Source: Candidatus Sumerlaeota bacterium
GTDB taxonomy: Bacteria > Sumerlaeota > Sumerlaeia > JADFCT01
Assembly (NCBI GenBank): GCA_026398575.1
Contig: JAPLSP010000424.1
Location: 1-33,706 of the forward strand
Direction of reading: 5' to 3'
Length of the DNA stretch: 33,706 nucleotides
The first letter of the stretch is position 1. Each line of letters begins with the position of its first letter. Of this stretch, positions 1 through 7,322 are shown in pieces. The translations under genes were made by a program, and so were the position numbers. Below the pieces are notes generated by a model. The model was not told the origin of the DNA. It was given only the letters and a program-made list of their open reading frames with translations, and did no database searches.

Positions 1-205
1 ATTCTGGATCTGAGCGTGGGAGCTTTCCGTCGAGCGTTGCGCTGTGTAGTGTTACATATCAGTCGGGCGGCCGCCACGCTGGTTCTGCGCAGGCCATATC
101 ACCATCAATAGCATCATCCTTTCGTTCATGCTTGTCGCCCCATTAATTTGGGCGATGCGAGATTACGGCGAGGTATCTTTTTAAATTCTGCTTATGGGAC
201 AAACC
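1..205. other. Upstream region of the GH50 gene, no gene seen
   Basis: I see no convincing ORF or RNA gene here. A weak hairpin (CGCCC at 136-140 pairing with GGGCG at 150-154 across an AT-rich loop) lies about 50 bases before the GH50 start and could be regulatory, but it is too short to call. The region presumably carries the promoter of the plus-strand GH50 gene; no clear -35/-10 pair could be assigned by eye. Confidence 0.4.
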
Positions 206-2032
206 ATGAAAACTCTTAACATCTTTCCAGTCGCAGCTCTTTGGAGTCTCGCTATGTTCGCCGATTGCGCCATTGTGGAAGCGGAAGCCAAAGGCGCCGC
301 CAATGAGGATGGCGCCACGACCGGTTTTGATACCCGCCCGGAAGGGCCGGCGGTGGAAGGGATTCAGGTTGTTGGCGACGGGATCACATTCGCGCTACGG
401 GGTGGCAAGGACGTGTTCCAGGTGAATTTCCCGGCCTCTGGCGCCAAGCCTGCGGCGGTTTTTTCATTCAAAGAGGCCGACATCAACGACCGGCTCGGCA
501 TGGCCATTGACATCGCGAACGCGGGCCGCCAGCCCGTGCGCGTTTATGCCGATCTGAACGGCGACACGTGGGTGCGTGGCTGCATCGCGGTGGAACCCGG
601 AAAACAGGGAACGCTTTATGTGTTCGCGCGGCGCAAGAAACTCGCGGCCGGCGTGACGGAGCTGTTCCCCGGCATGCACGGAGTCCCCGGCGGCAAGATG
701 TCGCTTTGGGCGGGGATCGAGGAGCCCATCATCGCGAAGCAACTCAGAGTCTTCATCGTGAAACCCGCCGCTGACGCCAAGATTGAGGCGCGCAACATCC
801 GGCCTTTCGGCTCATCGAAAATTCCCGACCTAACGAACTTCTTCCCCTTCATAGACCGCTATGGCCAATACAAGCACAAGGACTGGCCCGGCAAGACGCA
901 TTCGGACGCCGACCTGAAAGCGGCGCGCCAGCGCGAGGATGCGGACTTGGCGGCGCATCCGGCGCCGGATGAGTTCAATCGCTACGGCGGCTGGGCCAAA
1001 GGTCCGCAACTGAAGGCCACCGGTCATTTCCGCGTAGAAAAGCGCGAGGGCATGTGGTGGCTCGTTGATCCGGACGGCCGGCTCTTCTGGTCGCATGGCC
1101 TCGACGTGGTTGGGACGACGATCGCGACGCGCACGCAGGGACGCGAGCGCTTCTACGAAGATCCCGCGCCGATGGGCAATTTCCTCGCGCGGAATCTGCA
1201 GACGAAATATGGCGACAACTGGCGCGAGCTGGTGAATGACCGCCTCCTGCGGCGTCTGCGCAGCTGGGGCATGAACACGCTGGGCGCCTGGTCGGACCGC
1301 GATCTCGCGCAGAAACAGAAAATTCCCTACACTCTGGCGCTCTCCTCCGCGGAGCGCGGCGGGCGGATTGATCCCGACAGCGCCGCGTGGAGCCGGACAT
1401 TGCGGCAAAATCTTACCGCCGCCGCCGCGCGCGCCAATAGCGATCCGTGGTGCATTGGATTTTTCGTGGACAATGAAATCCACGTCAGCAGCGATCCCGC
1501 TTGGTGGGAGCGCTATTACCGGCAGGTGGGCGCGGCGGCGAAGGAGTTCATGCCCAACAAGCTCTATCTCGGCAGCCGCCTGGATTATCACGACTGGCCC
1601 GACGTGGCGGAGGCGCGGAAGGAAATCGTTCGCCATGCCGCGAAATACTGCGACGTGATCGGCTTCAACTTCTACAAGCTCACGCTCGATGACGTTGCGC
1701 TGCCGGAGGGCGTGGACCGCCCGGCCATCATTGGCGAGTTTCATTTCGGCGCCCTCGATCGCGGACTGTTTCACACCGGATTGCGCAGCGTCCTGGATCA
1801 GAAGCATCGCGCCGAGGCTTATCGCCATTACGTCGCCGGCGCGCTGCGGAATCCGGCGATTGTCGGCGCGCACTGGTTCCAGTGTTACGATGAGCCCACG
1901 ACCGGCCGCTTCGACGGCGAGAACTACCAGATCGGTTTTCTGGATAATTGCGACACGCCATATCAAGAAACCATCGCAGCCGCCCGCGAAGTCGGCGTCC
2001 AGATCTATGCCATCCGCGCCGCCAAGGAATAG
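206..2032 (+). CDS. GH50 beta-agarase-like glycoside hydrolase, secreted
   Basis: The product is about 608 residues and resembles GH50 family enzymes, which cleave beta-1,4 linkages of agarose-type galactans by a retaining mechanism. The N-terminus (MKTLNIFPVAALWSLAMF) is a Sec-type signal sequence. A beta-sandwich-like region covers roughly residues 45-205, followed by a TIM-barrel region introduced by the typical WWLVDPDGRLFWSHG stretch near 284-298. The likely acid/base is the Glu in FFVDNEIH (about 424) and the likely nucleophile is the Glu in IIGEFHFG (about 511). An ATG lies 12 bases upstream at 194, but GGGAC just before 206 and a better signal peptide favour 206. The gene converges with the minus-strand sulfatase series and is probably a separate transcription unit. 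Family placement is fairly secure from motifs; the substrate (agarose, porphyran or another galactan) is inferred. Confidence 0.8.
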   Translation: MKTLNIFPVAALWSLAMFADCAIVEAEAKGAANEDGATTGFDTRPEGPAVEGIQVVGDGITFALRGGKDVFQVNFPASGAKPAAVFSFKEADINDRLGMAIDIANAGRQPVRVYADLNGDTWVRGCIAVEPGKQGTLYVFARRKKLAAGVTELFPGMHGVPGGKMSLWAGIEEPIIAKQLRVFIVKPAADAKIEARNIRPFGSSKIPDLTNFFPFIDRYGQYKHKDWPGKTHSDADLKAARQREDADLAAHPAPDEFNRYGGWAKGPQLKATGHFRVEKREGMWWLVDPDGRLFWSHGLDVVGTTIATRTQGRERFYEDPAPMGNFLARNLQTKYGDNWRELVNDRLLRRLRSWGMNTLGAWSDRDLAQKQKIPYTLALSSAERGGRIDPDSAAWSRTLRQNLTAAAARANSDPWCIGFFVDNEIHVSSDPAWWERYYRQVGAAAKEFMPNKLYLGSRLDYHDWPDVAEARKEIVRHAAKYCDVIGFNFYKLTLDDVALPEGVDRPAIIGEFHFGALDRGLFHTGLRSVLDQKHRAEAYRHYVAGALRNPAIVGAHWFQCYDEPTTGRFDGENYQIGFLDNCDTPYQETIAAAREVGVQIYAIRAAKE

Positions 2033-2124
2033 GCCGATCCTATTGGCTAGCTTGCTTGGCGCTCTGACTCAGAATTACGATCACGAATTTTTGTCTAAGG
2101 GATGATTTCAGAAACAATGAATCC

Positions 2125-3816
2125 TCATGGCTTCTTGTTGGCGCCTGCTTTCTTGCGCTTGGGCGCTGCTTGGGTTTCGGCGGCAGGTTTTCCGGCGGCA
2201 GTATTATCGGCGGCGGCATTGTCGGTGGCGGCTTTTCCGGCGGCAGCCGCCTTTCCGGCGGGGGGAGCGCTTTCATCTTTGTAGAGCGTGCGCAGGCGCG
2301 TGAGTTCGGTTTTCGTCTCCGCCAAGGTTGCCGCGTATGACGGATCGTCATAAACGCTTTTCATCTGCTTAATATCTTTTTCGAGGTCGAAGAGTTCCCA
2401 TTCGTTGGTCTTGGGGAAAAACACGAGCGTATGGCGCATCGTGCGGACGCCGTATTGCTCGGGGACGCCGTGGCCGGGGTCGTAGTAGTGATAGTAAATG
2501 CTCTTGCGCCAGTCAACGGGGGTCTCGCCGCGGAGGATGGGGACGAACGAGCGGCCATGCAAACCCTCGGGGGTCTTGCCGCCGGCGATTTCCATGAACG
2601 TGGGGGCATAGTCTATGTTCTGGATCATCGCGTCGGGACGCGCGCCCGCCTTCACGACGCCGGGCCAGCGGATGACGAACGGCATGTGGACCGATTCCTC
2701 GTATATCCAGCGCTTGTCGAACCATCCGTGCTCGCCGTTATAGAAGCCCTGGTCCGAGGCGTAGATGACGATGGTGTTCTGATCCAGTCCCGTCTTCTTG
2801 AGGTAGTCCAGATAACGCCCGACGCTGTCGTCCACGGCCTTGATGCAGCGCATGTAGTCCTTCATGTACTCCTGATACTTCCAGCGCGTCAGGTCCTGTC
2901 CCTGGAGGCTGGCTTTTTCAAATGCCTCGTTGCGCGGACCGAACGCCGCCTGCCATTCCTTCTGATCGGCTTCGGACATACGGGCCCATTCTCCCGCTGG
3001 TTTGTCCGCTTTCACAACCTTGAGATCGGAGGGGAGGGTCATGTCGCGCCCGATTTCCATCTTCTGATTGTGCGCAGGCGTGGCGCGGCCAGCATAGTCG
3101 TCGAAGAGCGTCGGCGGTTCGGGAACCTTCACGTCGGCCAGCCAACGATAATAGCGCGTTGGCGGCTGCCACGGACGATGCGGCGCCTTGTGGTGGACTT
3201 CCAGCAGGAACGGTTTCGTGGCGTCGCGCTGTTCGAGCCACTTGAGGCCCATGTCCGTGAGGACGTCGGTCGTATAGCCGGCAACCGATTCCTTTCCGTC
3301 GGGCCCCTGAAAATCCGGCTTCCAATAGGTTCCCTGTCCCGGCAACAGGCGCCAGTAGTCGGTGTTGGTTGGCGTATTGCCGAGATGCCATTTGCCGATG
3401 ATCGCCGTCTGATAGCCCGCCTCGCGCATGCTGGCCGGATACATCCACACGCCCGGGGTGACGGGTTGCGTGAGATTCCGGACGCCGTTGGCGTGGCTGT
3501 GGAGGCCGGTCAGGATCGCCCCGCGGCTCGGCGAGCAAAGCGAGTTGCAGCAGAAGCTGTTGCGGAAGAGCGCTCCCTCGGCGGCGAGGCGGTCTATGTT
3601 CGGCGTGACCTTTTGTTCGCGGCAAAACGGCGCAAGCCAGGTGTCGTAAGCGCCGATCGTCTGAAGCGAGTGATCGTCCGAGAAGATGAACAGGATGTTG
3701 GGACGCTTGGCGGATTCCGCCGCAGGGGCAGAGACGGGAATCTTTCCCGCCAACGCCACGCCCGCCGCGCCCAGTCCCGCCACTTTCAGAAATTCGCGCC
3801 GATCGAGGTTGCTCAT
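2125..3816 (-). CDS. Tat-exported S1 sulfatase, S1_11-like, with Ala/Lys-rich C-tail
   Basis: A type I (formylglycine) sulfatase of 563 residues that would hydrolyse sulfate esters on extracellular glycans. A Tat signal DRREFLK starts at residue 5. The metal-binding SDDH is at about 46-49, and the FGly motif C94-S-P-S-R lies in CNSLCSPSRGAILTG. GKWHLG (141-146) and SDQGFYNGEHGWFDKRW supply further active-site residues. The latter motif and the DDH form are typical of the N-acetylglucosamine-6-sulfatase-like S1_11 group; this subfamily call is tentative. The last ~50 residues are a low-complexity Ala/Lys/Pro tail ending KRKKAGANKKP, encoded by repeated TTTTCCGGCGGCA-like DNA and absent from a minimal sulfatase fold. 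The start is supported by AAAGGA seven bases upstream of the ATG. It is the last gene of the minus-strand series, and a large inverted repeat (3905-4022) separates it from the preceding sulfatase. Confidence 0.9.
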   Translation of the reverse strand: MSNLDRREFLKVAGLGAAGVALAGKIPVSAPAAESAKRPNILFIFSDDHSLQTIGAYDTWLAPFCREQKVTPNIDRLAAEGALFRNSFCCNSLCSPSRGAILTGLHSHANGVRNLTQPVTPGVWMYPASMREAGYQTAIIGKWHLGNTPTNTDYWRLLPGQGTYWKPDFQGPDGKESVAGYTTDVLTDMGLKWLEQRDATKPFLLEVHHKAPHRPWQPPTRYYRWLADVKVPEPPTLFDDYAGRATPAHNQKMEIGRDMTLPSDLKVVKADKPAGEWARMSEADQKEWQAAFGPRNEAFEKASLQGQDLTRWKYQEYMKDYMRCIKAVDDSVGRYLDYLKKTGLDQNTIVIYASDQGFYNGEHGWFDKRWIYEESVHMPFVIRWPGVVKAGARPDAMIQNIDYAPTFMEIAGGKTPEGLHGRSFVPILRGETPVDWRKSIYYHYYDPGHGVPEQYGVRTMRHTLVFFPKTNEWELFDLEKDIKQMKSVYDDPSYAATLAETKTELTRLRTLYKDESAPPAGKAAAAGKAATDNAAADNTAAGKPAAETQAAPKRKKAGANKKP

Positions 3817-3904
3817 TTTTTTGTCCTTTCGATTTTATACCTAGTCGTTCCAAGCCGCGATTTCAACAATGCTTTCTGTCCTTAACGACAAATGCAATGC
3901 GGTC

Positions 3905-4022
3905 AGGAGCAGCGCCAGCTTTTGGAGTAAGGTGGCTCGCCGCCTTCTTTTTGGCGCCAAGGCCATTGAATCGCCACAAAAAAGGCGGCAAGCCACCTTA
4001 CTCCAAAAGCTGGCGCTGGTCC
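3905..4022. repeat. Imperfect inverted repeat, ~46-bp arms (GCGCCAGCTTTTGGAG family)
   Basis: Left arm 3905-3951 and right arm 3977-4022 are near-perfect reverse complements around a ~25-bp loop. The core is GCGCCAGCTTTTGGAGTAAG followed by GTGGC(T/C)..GCCGCC. Partial copies of the same outer end occur at 5658-5685 and 33664-33706 (the last runs off the window), so it is a dispersed family. It lies 20 bases past the stop of one sulfatase and 88 bases before the start of the next. It could act as a transcript-stabilising or attenuating hairpin, or be a non-autonomous REP/MITE-type element. Short ORFs across it read through the repeat and are not taken as genes. Confidence 0.85.
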
Positions 4023-4042
4023 TATCCGCACTGTGCTTCCCT

Positions 4043-5578
4043 TCACTGCGTGAATTCTCCGAAAGGCCGCGGGAATTTTGCCAGTTCTTTTTTCAGCCGC
4101 TCTTTCATATCCGCCAGGACCTTCGCGCAATCGGAATTCTTTGCGAGGTTGGTTTTCTCCATCGGATCTTTTTCCAGATCGTAAAGCTGATCGGCGTCCC
4201 AATAGCCGGGATGATTGGCTTCGGCTACTTTCTGCAAGTCGAAGACGGTGTCCATGTGATACGGCTTGCGATCAAGGCTGTTCGAGCGGATGGCTTCCTG
4301 CATCGCGGCGGTATAGCGGAGGGCGATGTATTTCCATTTGCCATAGCGGACGGCGCGGGTGTGGCCGACCTCGAGCATCAAGGTGTCGCGCCAGGGGGCG
4401 TCGGGGCCGGCCAGCATTGGCAGAAGACTCTGGCCGTCCATGCGCATTCCGGACGGAGGCTTGACGCCGCAGGCGTCGAGGATGGTCGGGGCAAAATCTA
4501 CGTTGGCGATCAGCTTGTCGGAAACGACGCCGGCAGGGACGCGGTTTTTCCAGTTCAACAGGCAGGCGGTGTTTGCGCCGCCGTCGTAGCATGTGCCTTT
4601 GCCTTTGACGGTGCCGTTGTCGCTGAAGAAGAGGAAGAGGGTGTTGTCGGCCAGCCCCAGGTCTTCCAGCTTTTTGACGATGGCGGCGACACCGTCATCG
4701 AGCCAAGTGGCCGCGGCGGTGTTCGGCTCGAAGCCGGCCTTCTGAACGCGCGGCGCGATAGATTCGCGAGGCGCCTGAACCTTTGGAAGCTCGGACAGCA
4801 AACCGGCGGGAGTCATGCGCTTGTCGCCCGGAATTGACTGGAGGGGATTCGGGCCGTGTTGCAGGGTGGTGCAAACATGAAGGAAAAATGGCTTGTCCTT
4901 ATACTGATCAATAAAATCAAGGGCGCCCTTGGTGACCCATTCCTGATTGTGCAGAGTCAGCGCGTCGAATTTATGGTCTTTGAGATTGCCGCGATAAACG
5001 CTCGCTGCGTAGTCGAAGCCGCATTGTTTGATGTACTGGATGATGCGCTGCTGATTTTCGGCGAGGATTTTTGCGATCTCTGGGTCTTCGAATTTGCCGT
5101 CAATCGGATACTTTACCAGCGCAGGCCCGCCGGTGTGCCACTTGCCGACAAATCCGGTGGCATAGCCGGCGTCGTGAAGGGCGCGGGCGACATTGGGCGT
5201 CTCGCTGGTGATCTGCACATTGAATCCGATGTTCGATTGAGTTCCCGCGGGAGAGGCTTTGGCAAAAAAGGGATCCTGCGAACGGCTGGCGTATTGTCCG
5301 GTGAGGCAGACGTAACGGCTGGGAGTGCAAACACTGTGGACGGTATAGGCGCGGGTGAAACGAACCCCTCCGCGAGCCAGGCGATCAATGGCGGGCGTGA
5401 GAACCTTGGCGCCATAGCATCCGAGCGTGTCAGTGTTTTGGTCATCGGTGAGGATGAAGACGACGTTGGGACGCTTGCCCGGCTCGGCTGCCTGCGCCCG
5501 AAATGCGCTGGGAAGCGCGGATGCCGCCAATCCCGCTCCCGCCAGTTTCATGAAACCGCGCCTATCGAGTGTGCTCAT
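4043..5578 (-). CDS. Tat-exported S1 sulfatase (CTPSR)
   Basis: The product is 511 residues from the ATG at 5578. That start is chosen because GGAAGGAACC lies just upstream and because it puts the Tat motif DRRGFMK at residue 5; an upstream in-frame start would add 22 residues with no role. The alkaline-phosphatase-type fold is shown by TDDQNTDTLGCYG (45 onward), the FGly motif C84-T-P-S-R, GKWHTGGPA, LQHGPNPLQ and FSDNGTVKGKGTCYDGG. The C-terminal subdomain contains LYDLEKDPMEKTNLAKN. The preceding arm residues (YTVHSVCTPSRYVCLTGQYASRSQ) resemble exo-acting glycan sulfatases, but I cannot fix the S1 subfamily. The neighbouring sulfatase upstream is 147 bases away across a gap holding a partial repeat, and a large inverted repeat follows the stop, so this gene may be transcribed semi-independently. 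Confidence 0.9.
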   Translation of the reverse strand: MSTLDRRGFMKLAGAGLAASALPSAFRAQAAEPGKRPNVVFILTDDQNTDTLGCYGAKVLTPAIDRLARGGVRFTRAYTVHSVCTPSRYVCLTGQYASRSQDPFFAKASPAGTQSNIGFNVQITSETPNVARALHDAGYATGFVGKWHTGGPALVKYPIDGKFEDPEIAKILAENQQRIIQYIKQCGFDYAASVYRGNLKDHKFDALTLHNQEWVTKGALDFIDQYKDKPFFLHVCTTLQHGPNPLQSIPGDKRMTPAGLLSELPKVQAPRESIAPRVQKAGFEPNTAAATWLDDGVAAIVKKLEDLGLADNTLFLFFSDNGTVKGKGTCYDGGANTACLLNWKNRVPAGVVSDKLIANVDFAPTILDACGVKPPSGMRMDGQSLLPMLAGPDAPWRDTLMLEVGHTRAVRYGKWKYIALRYTAAMQEAIRSNSLDRKPYHMDTVFDLQKVAEANHPGYWDADQLYDLEKDPMEKTNLAKNSDCAKVLADMKERLKKELAKFPRPFGEFTQ

Positions 5579-5657
5579 TTTAAGGTTCCTTCCATTCGAT
5601 GCCTTTACGCTCTGAGTCGCAAATTCACCAGCGCATTTTTCCACAAGGGATAACTGT

Positions 5658-5685
5658 AATGCTGTCGGAATCGGCGCCAGCTTTT
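5658..5685. repeat. Partial copy of the GCGCCAGCTTTT dispersed repeat
   Basis: The stretch reads ATGC..TCGGAATCGGCGCCAGC and matches the outer end of the inverted repeat at 3905 and the repeat at 33664. No second arm follows, so it looks like a decayed or solo end. It occupies the gap between two sulfatase genes. Confidence 0.6.
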
Positions 5686-5724
5686 ATCCGCATTATACTT
5701 ATCCTTTGGTTTTTCATGTGTGGG

Positions 5725-7236
5725 CTATTTCTGTTTCATCGTGGAAGCTGGGAAAAAGTCGGTGAGAAGCTTGGCGAGGGTGGTACGCTCCGCCGCGTGT
5801 TCCGCCGATTCCACCAGATTATTCATCTCATAGGGATCGCTTTGCAGATCGAAGAGCAACCAGGGTTGCAGATCTTTCGATTCTTTGTCGCGGTTGGAAA
5901 CCAGTTTGAATTTTCCGCGACGAACCATGTGCCAGCGCTGGCTGCTATGGTTGCACTCGGAAAACACGGGGATTTCGGGCAGAGGGACGCCGCCGGCCAG
6001 AAACGGCGCGAGGCTGCGCCCGGCAAGAGCGAATTCCGGACGCGGCGCGATCCCGAGCCAATCGAGAATGGTTGGATACATATCCACGCTGCAGACAGGC
6101 GTTGCGCAGACGCGGCCTGCGGCGCTTCCCATCGCTCCGCTTGGTACGCTTCCCGTCGCTCCGCTCGGTACGCTTCCCGTCACCATTCCCGCTGCGACTT
6201 CTGCTGCGGCTTTGGGTGCGCGCACGATCAGGGGGATGCCTGCCGATTCCTCGTAAGGCAGGGTCTTGTTCTTCAGGCCATGGCTTCCCTGCATGTCGCC
6301 GTGGTCCGAGGAATAGAAAACCAGCGTGCTGTCGGCGAGGCCCAGCTGGTTGAGCGTTTCGAGGATGCGGCCCACGCCGGCGTCAATCTGCGTGCATAAG
6401 GCGTTGTAGAGCCGCATGTACTCATCCATGTCCTTGCCATAGCGCTGATAGTCGGGATCGTTTTCAGCAGGCTTGGGACTGGGCGGATCGTTCGTGGCCG
6501 TATAGGGCAGCGTGGGCTTATAGTTCGGGCGCTTTGGCATTGGCTTGCCCGTGTAGAGTTTCTCATATTCGGGCGCCGGCTGCTCGGGGTAGTGCGGCGC
6601 CTGATAGCTGATGAACATGGCGAAGGGCTTGTTTGTTGAGGCGGCCTTCTTCAGGCGCTCGATGCCCAGATCGGTGGTGACGTCCGTGCGGTGGCGGTCG
6701 AAGCGATGCTCGCGGCCCTCTTCATCGTAGAAGCAAACGTTCTTGTAAAAGCCGTTGTAACACTGGTAGCCGATGAAGTCCTTGAAGCCGCCGCGAACCT
6801 CTGCCGGAATGGGCTTGTTGCCGGCGCCGCCGATGTGCCACTTGCCGACCCAGCTCGTATGGACGCCATTCGCCTCCAGCACCTCGGGCAGATTGCGCCC
6901 ATCGGAGGGAAGACGAACGCCGTTGTTCCAACAGCCTGTCGCGCTGGCGAAGCGCCCCGTGAAGATGGAACAGCGATAGGGTCCGCAAACGGGATTGGCG
7001 GAATAACAGGATTGAAAAAGAGTCCCGCCCGCAGCCAGCTTGTCCAGGTTCGGCGTCTGCACGTTGGGATTGCCCATGCAACCGAGCGCGAACCGCTGTT
7101 GCTGATCGGAGAAAATATAGAGGACGTTGCGGCGCCTGGGCGGATCGGCCGCCAACGCCTGGAATACGCCGGGAATCACGGACGCCGCAATCCCCGCTCC
7201 CGCCGCTTTCATGAATCCACGCCGGCTAACACTCAT
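5725..7236 (-). CDS. Tat-exported S1 sulfatase with CGPYR FGly motif
   Basis: The product is 503 residues. The ATG at 7236 is preferred over the one six bases upstream because AAGGA lies eight bases before it. The signal is SRRGFMK at residue 4. The metal-site motif is FSDQQQ (42-47) rather than the usual DD, and the FGly motif is C84-G-P-Y-R, in which Tyr replaces the common Ser/Thr/Ala; the Cys-x-Pro-x-Arg pattern required by maturases is intact. GKWHIGG, SYQAPHYPEQ and SSDHGDMQGSHGL complete the active site. An insertion before the C-terminal part carries an eight-residue repeat (GSVPSGAT) encoded by a 24-bp tandem repeat. Its first 49 codons align without gaps to the start of the chimeric lyase at 17238. 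The substrate is unknown. Confidence 0.88.
   Translation of the reverse strand: MSVSRRGFMKAAGAGIAASVIPGVFQALAADPPRRRNVLYIFSDQQQRFALGCMGNPNVQTPNLDKLAAGGTLFQSCYSANPVCGPYRCSIFTGRFASATGCWNNGVRLPSDGRNLPEVLEANGVHTSWVGKWHIGGAGNKPIPAEVRGGFKDFIGYQCYNGFYKNVCFYDEEGREHRFDRHRTDVTTDLGIERLKKAASTNKPFAMFISYQAPHYPEQPAPEYEKLYTGKPMPKRPNYKPTLPYTATNDPPSPKPAENDPDYQRYGKDMDEYMRLYNALCTQIDAGVGRILETLNQLGLADSTLVFYSSDHGDMQGSHGLKNKTLPYEESAGIPLIVRAPKAAAEVAAGMVTGSVPSGATGSVPSGAMGSAAGRVCATPVCSVDMYPTILDWLGIAPRPEFALAGRSLAPFLAGGVPLPEIPVFSECNHSSQRWHMVRRGKFKLVSNRDKESKDLQPWLLFDLQSDPYEMNNLVESAEHAAERTTLAKLLTDFFPASTMKQK
6122..6180. repeat. 24-bp in-frame tandem repeat (about 2.5 units) inside a sulfatase
   Basis: Units at 6122-6145 and 6146-6169, plus an 11-base partial unit at 6170-6180, share CGCTTCCC(A/G)TCGCTCCGCT(T/C)GGTA. 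On the coding strand they encode repeated Gly-Ser-Val-Pro-Ser-Gly-Ala-Thr/Met. The unit length is a multiple of three, so copy number can change without breaking the gene. The encoded segment follows the VRAPKAAAEVAAGM stretch and is likely a surface loop. Confidence 0.85.
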
Positions 7237-7322
7237 TCGCATCTTCCTTGTTATCAGATTGCTTTTGCATCAGGTTCGTTTCCTGCTGCTTTGTCGCCTC
7301 GCCGACGAGACGCAAACGGCTG

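Noticed and set aside
2431..3885. Long antisense ORFs opposite the enzymes (for example 2431-3885, 21283-22926, 14764-15900 on the plus strand and 830-1966 on the minus strand)
   Set aside because: They mirror clearly recognisable genes on the other strand, have no recognisable motifs, and are expected in GC-rich coding DNA.
3897..4202. Small ORFs across the inverted repeat, on both strands
   Set aside because: Their sequence is the repeat itself (APAFGVRWLAA-type peptide on both strands), so they are translated repeats and not genes.
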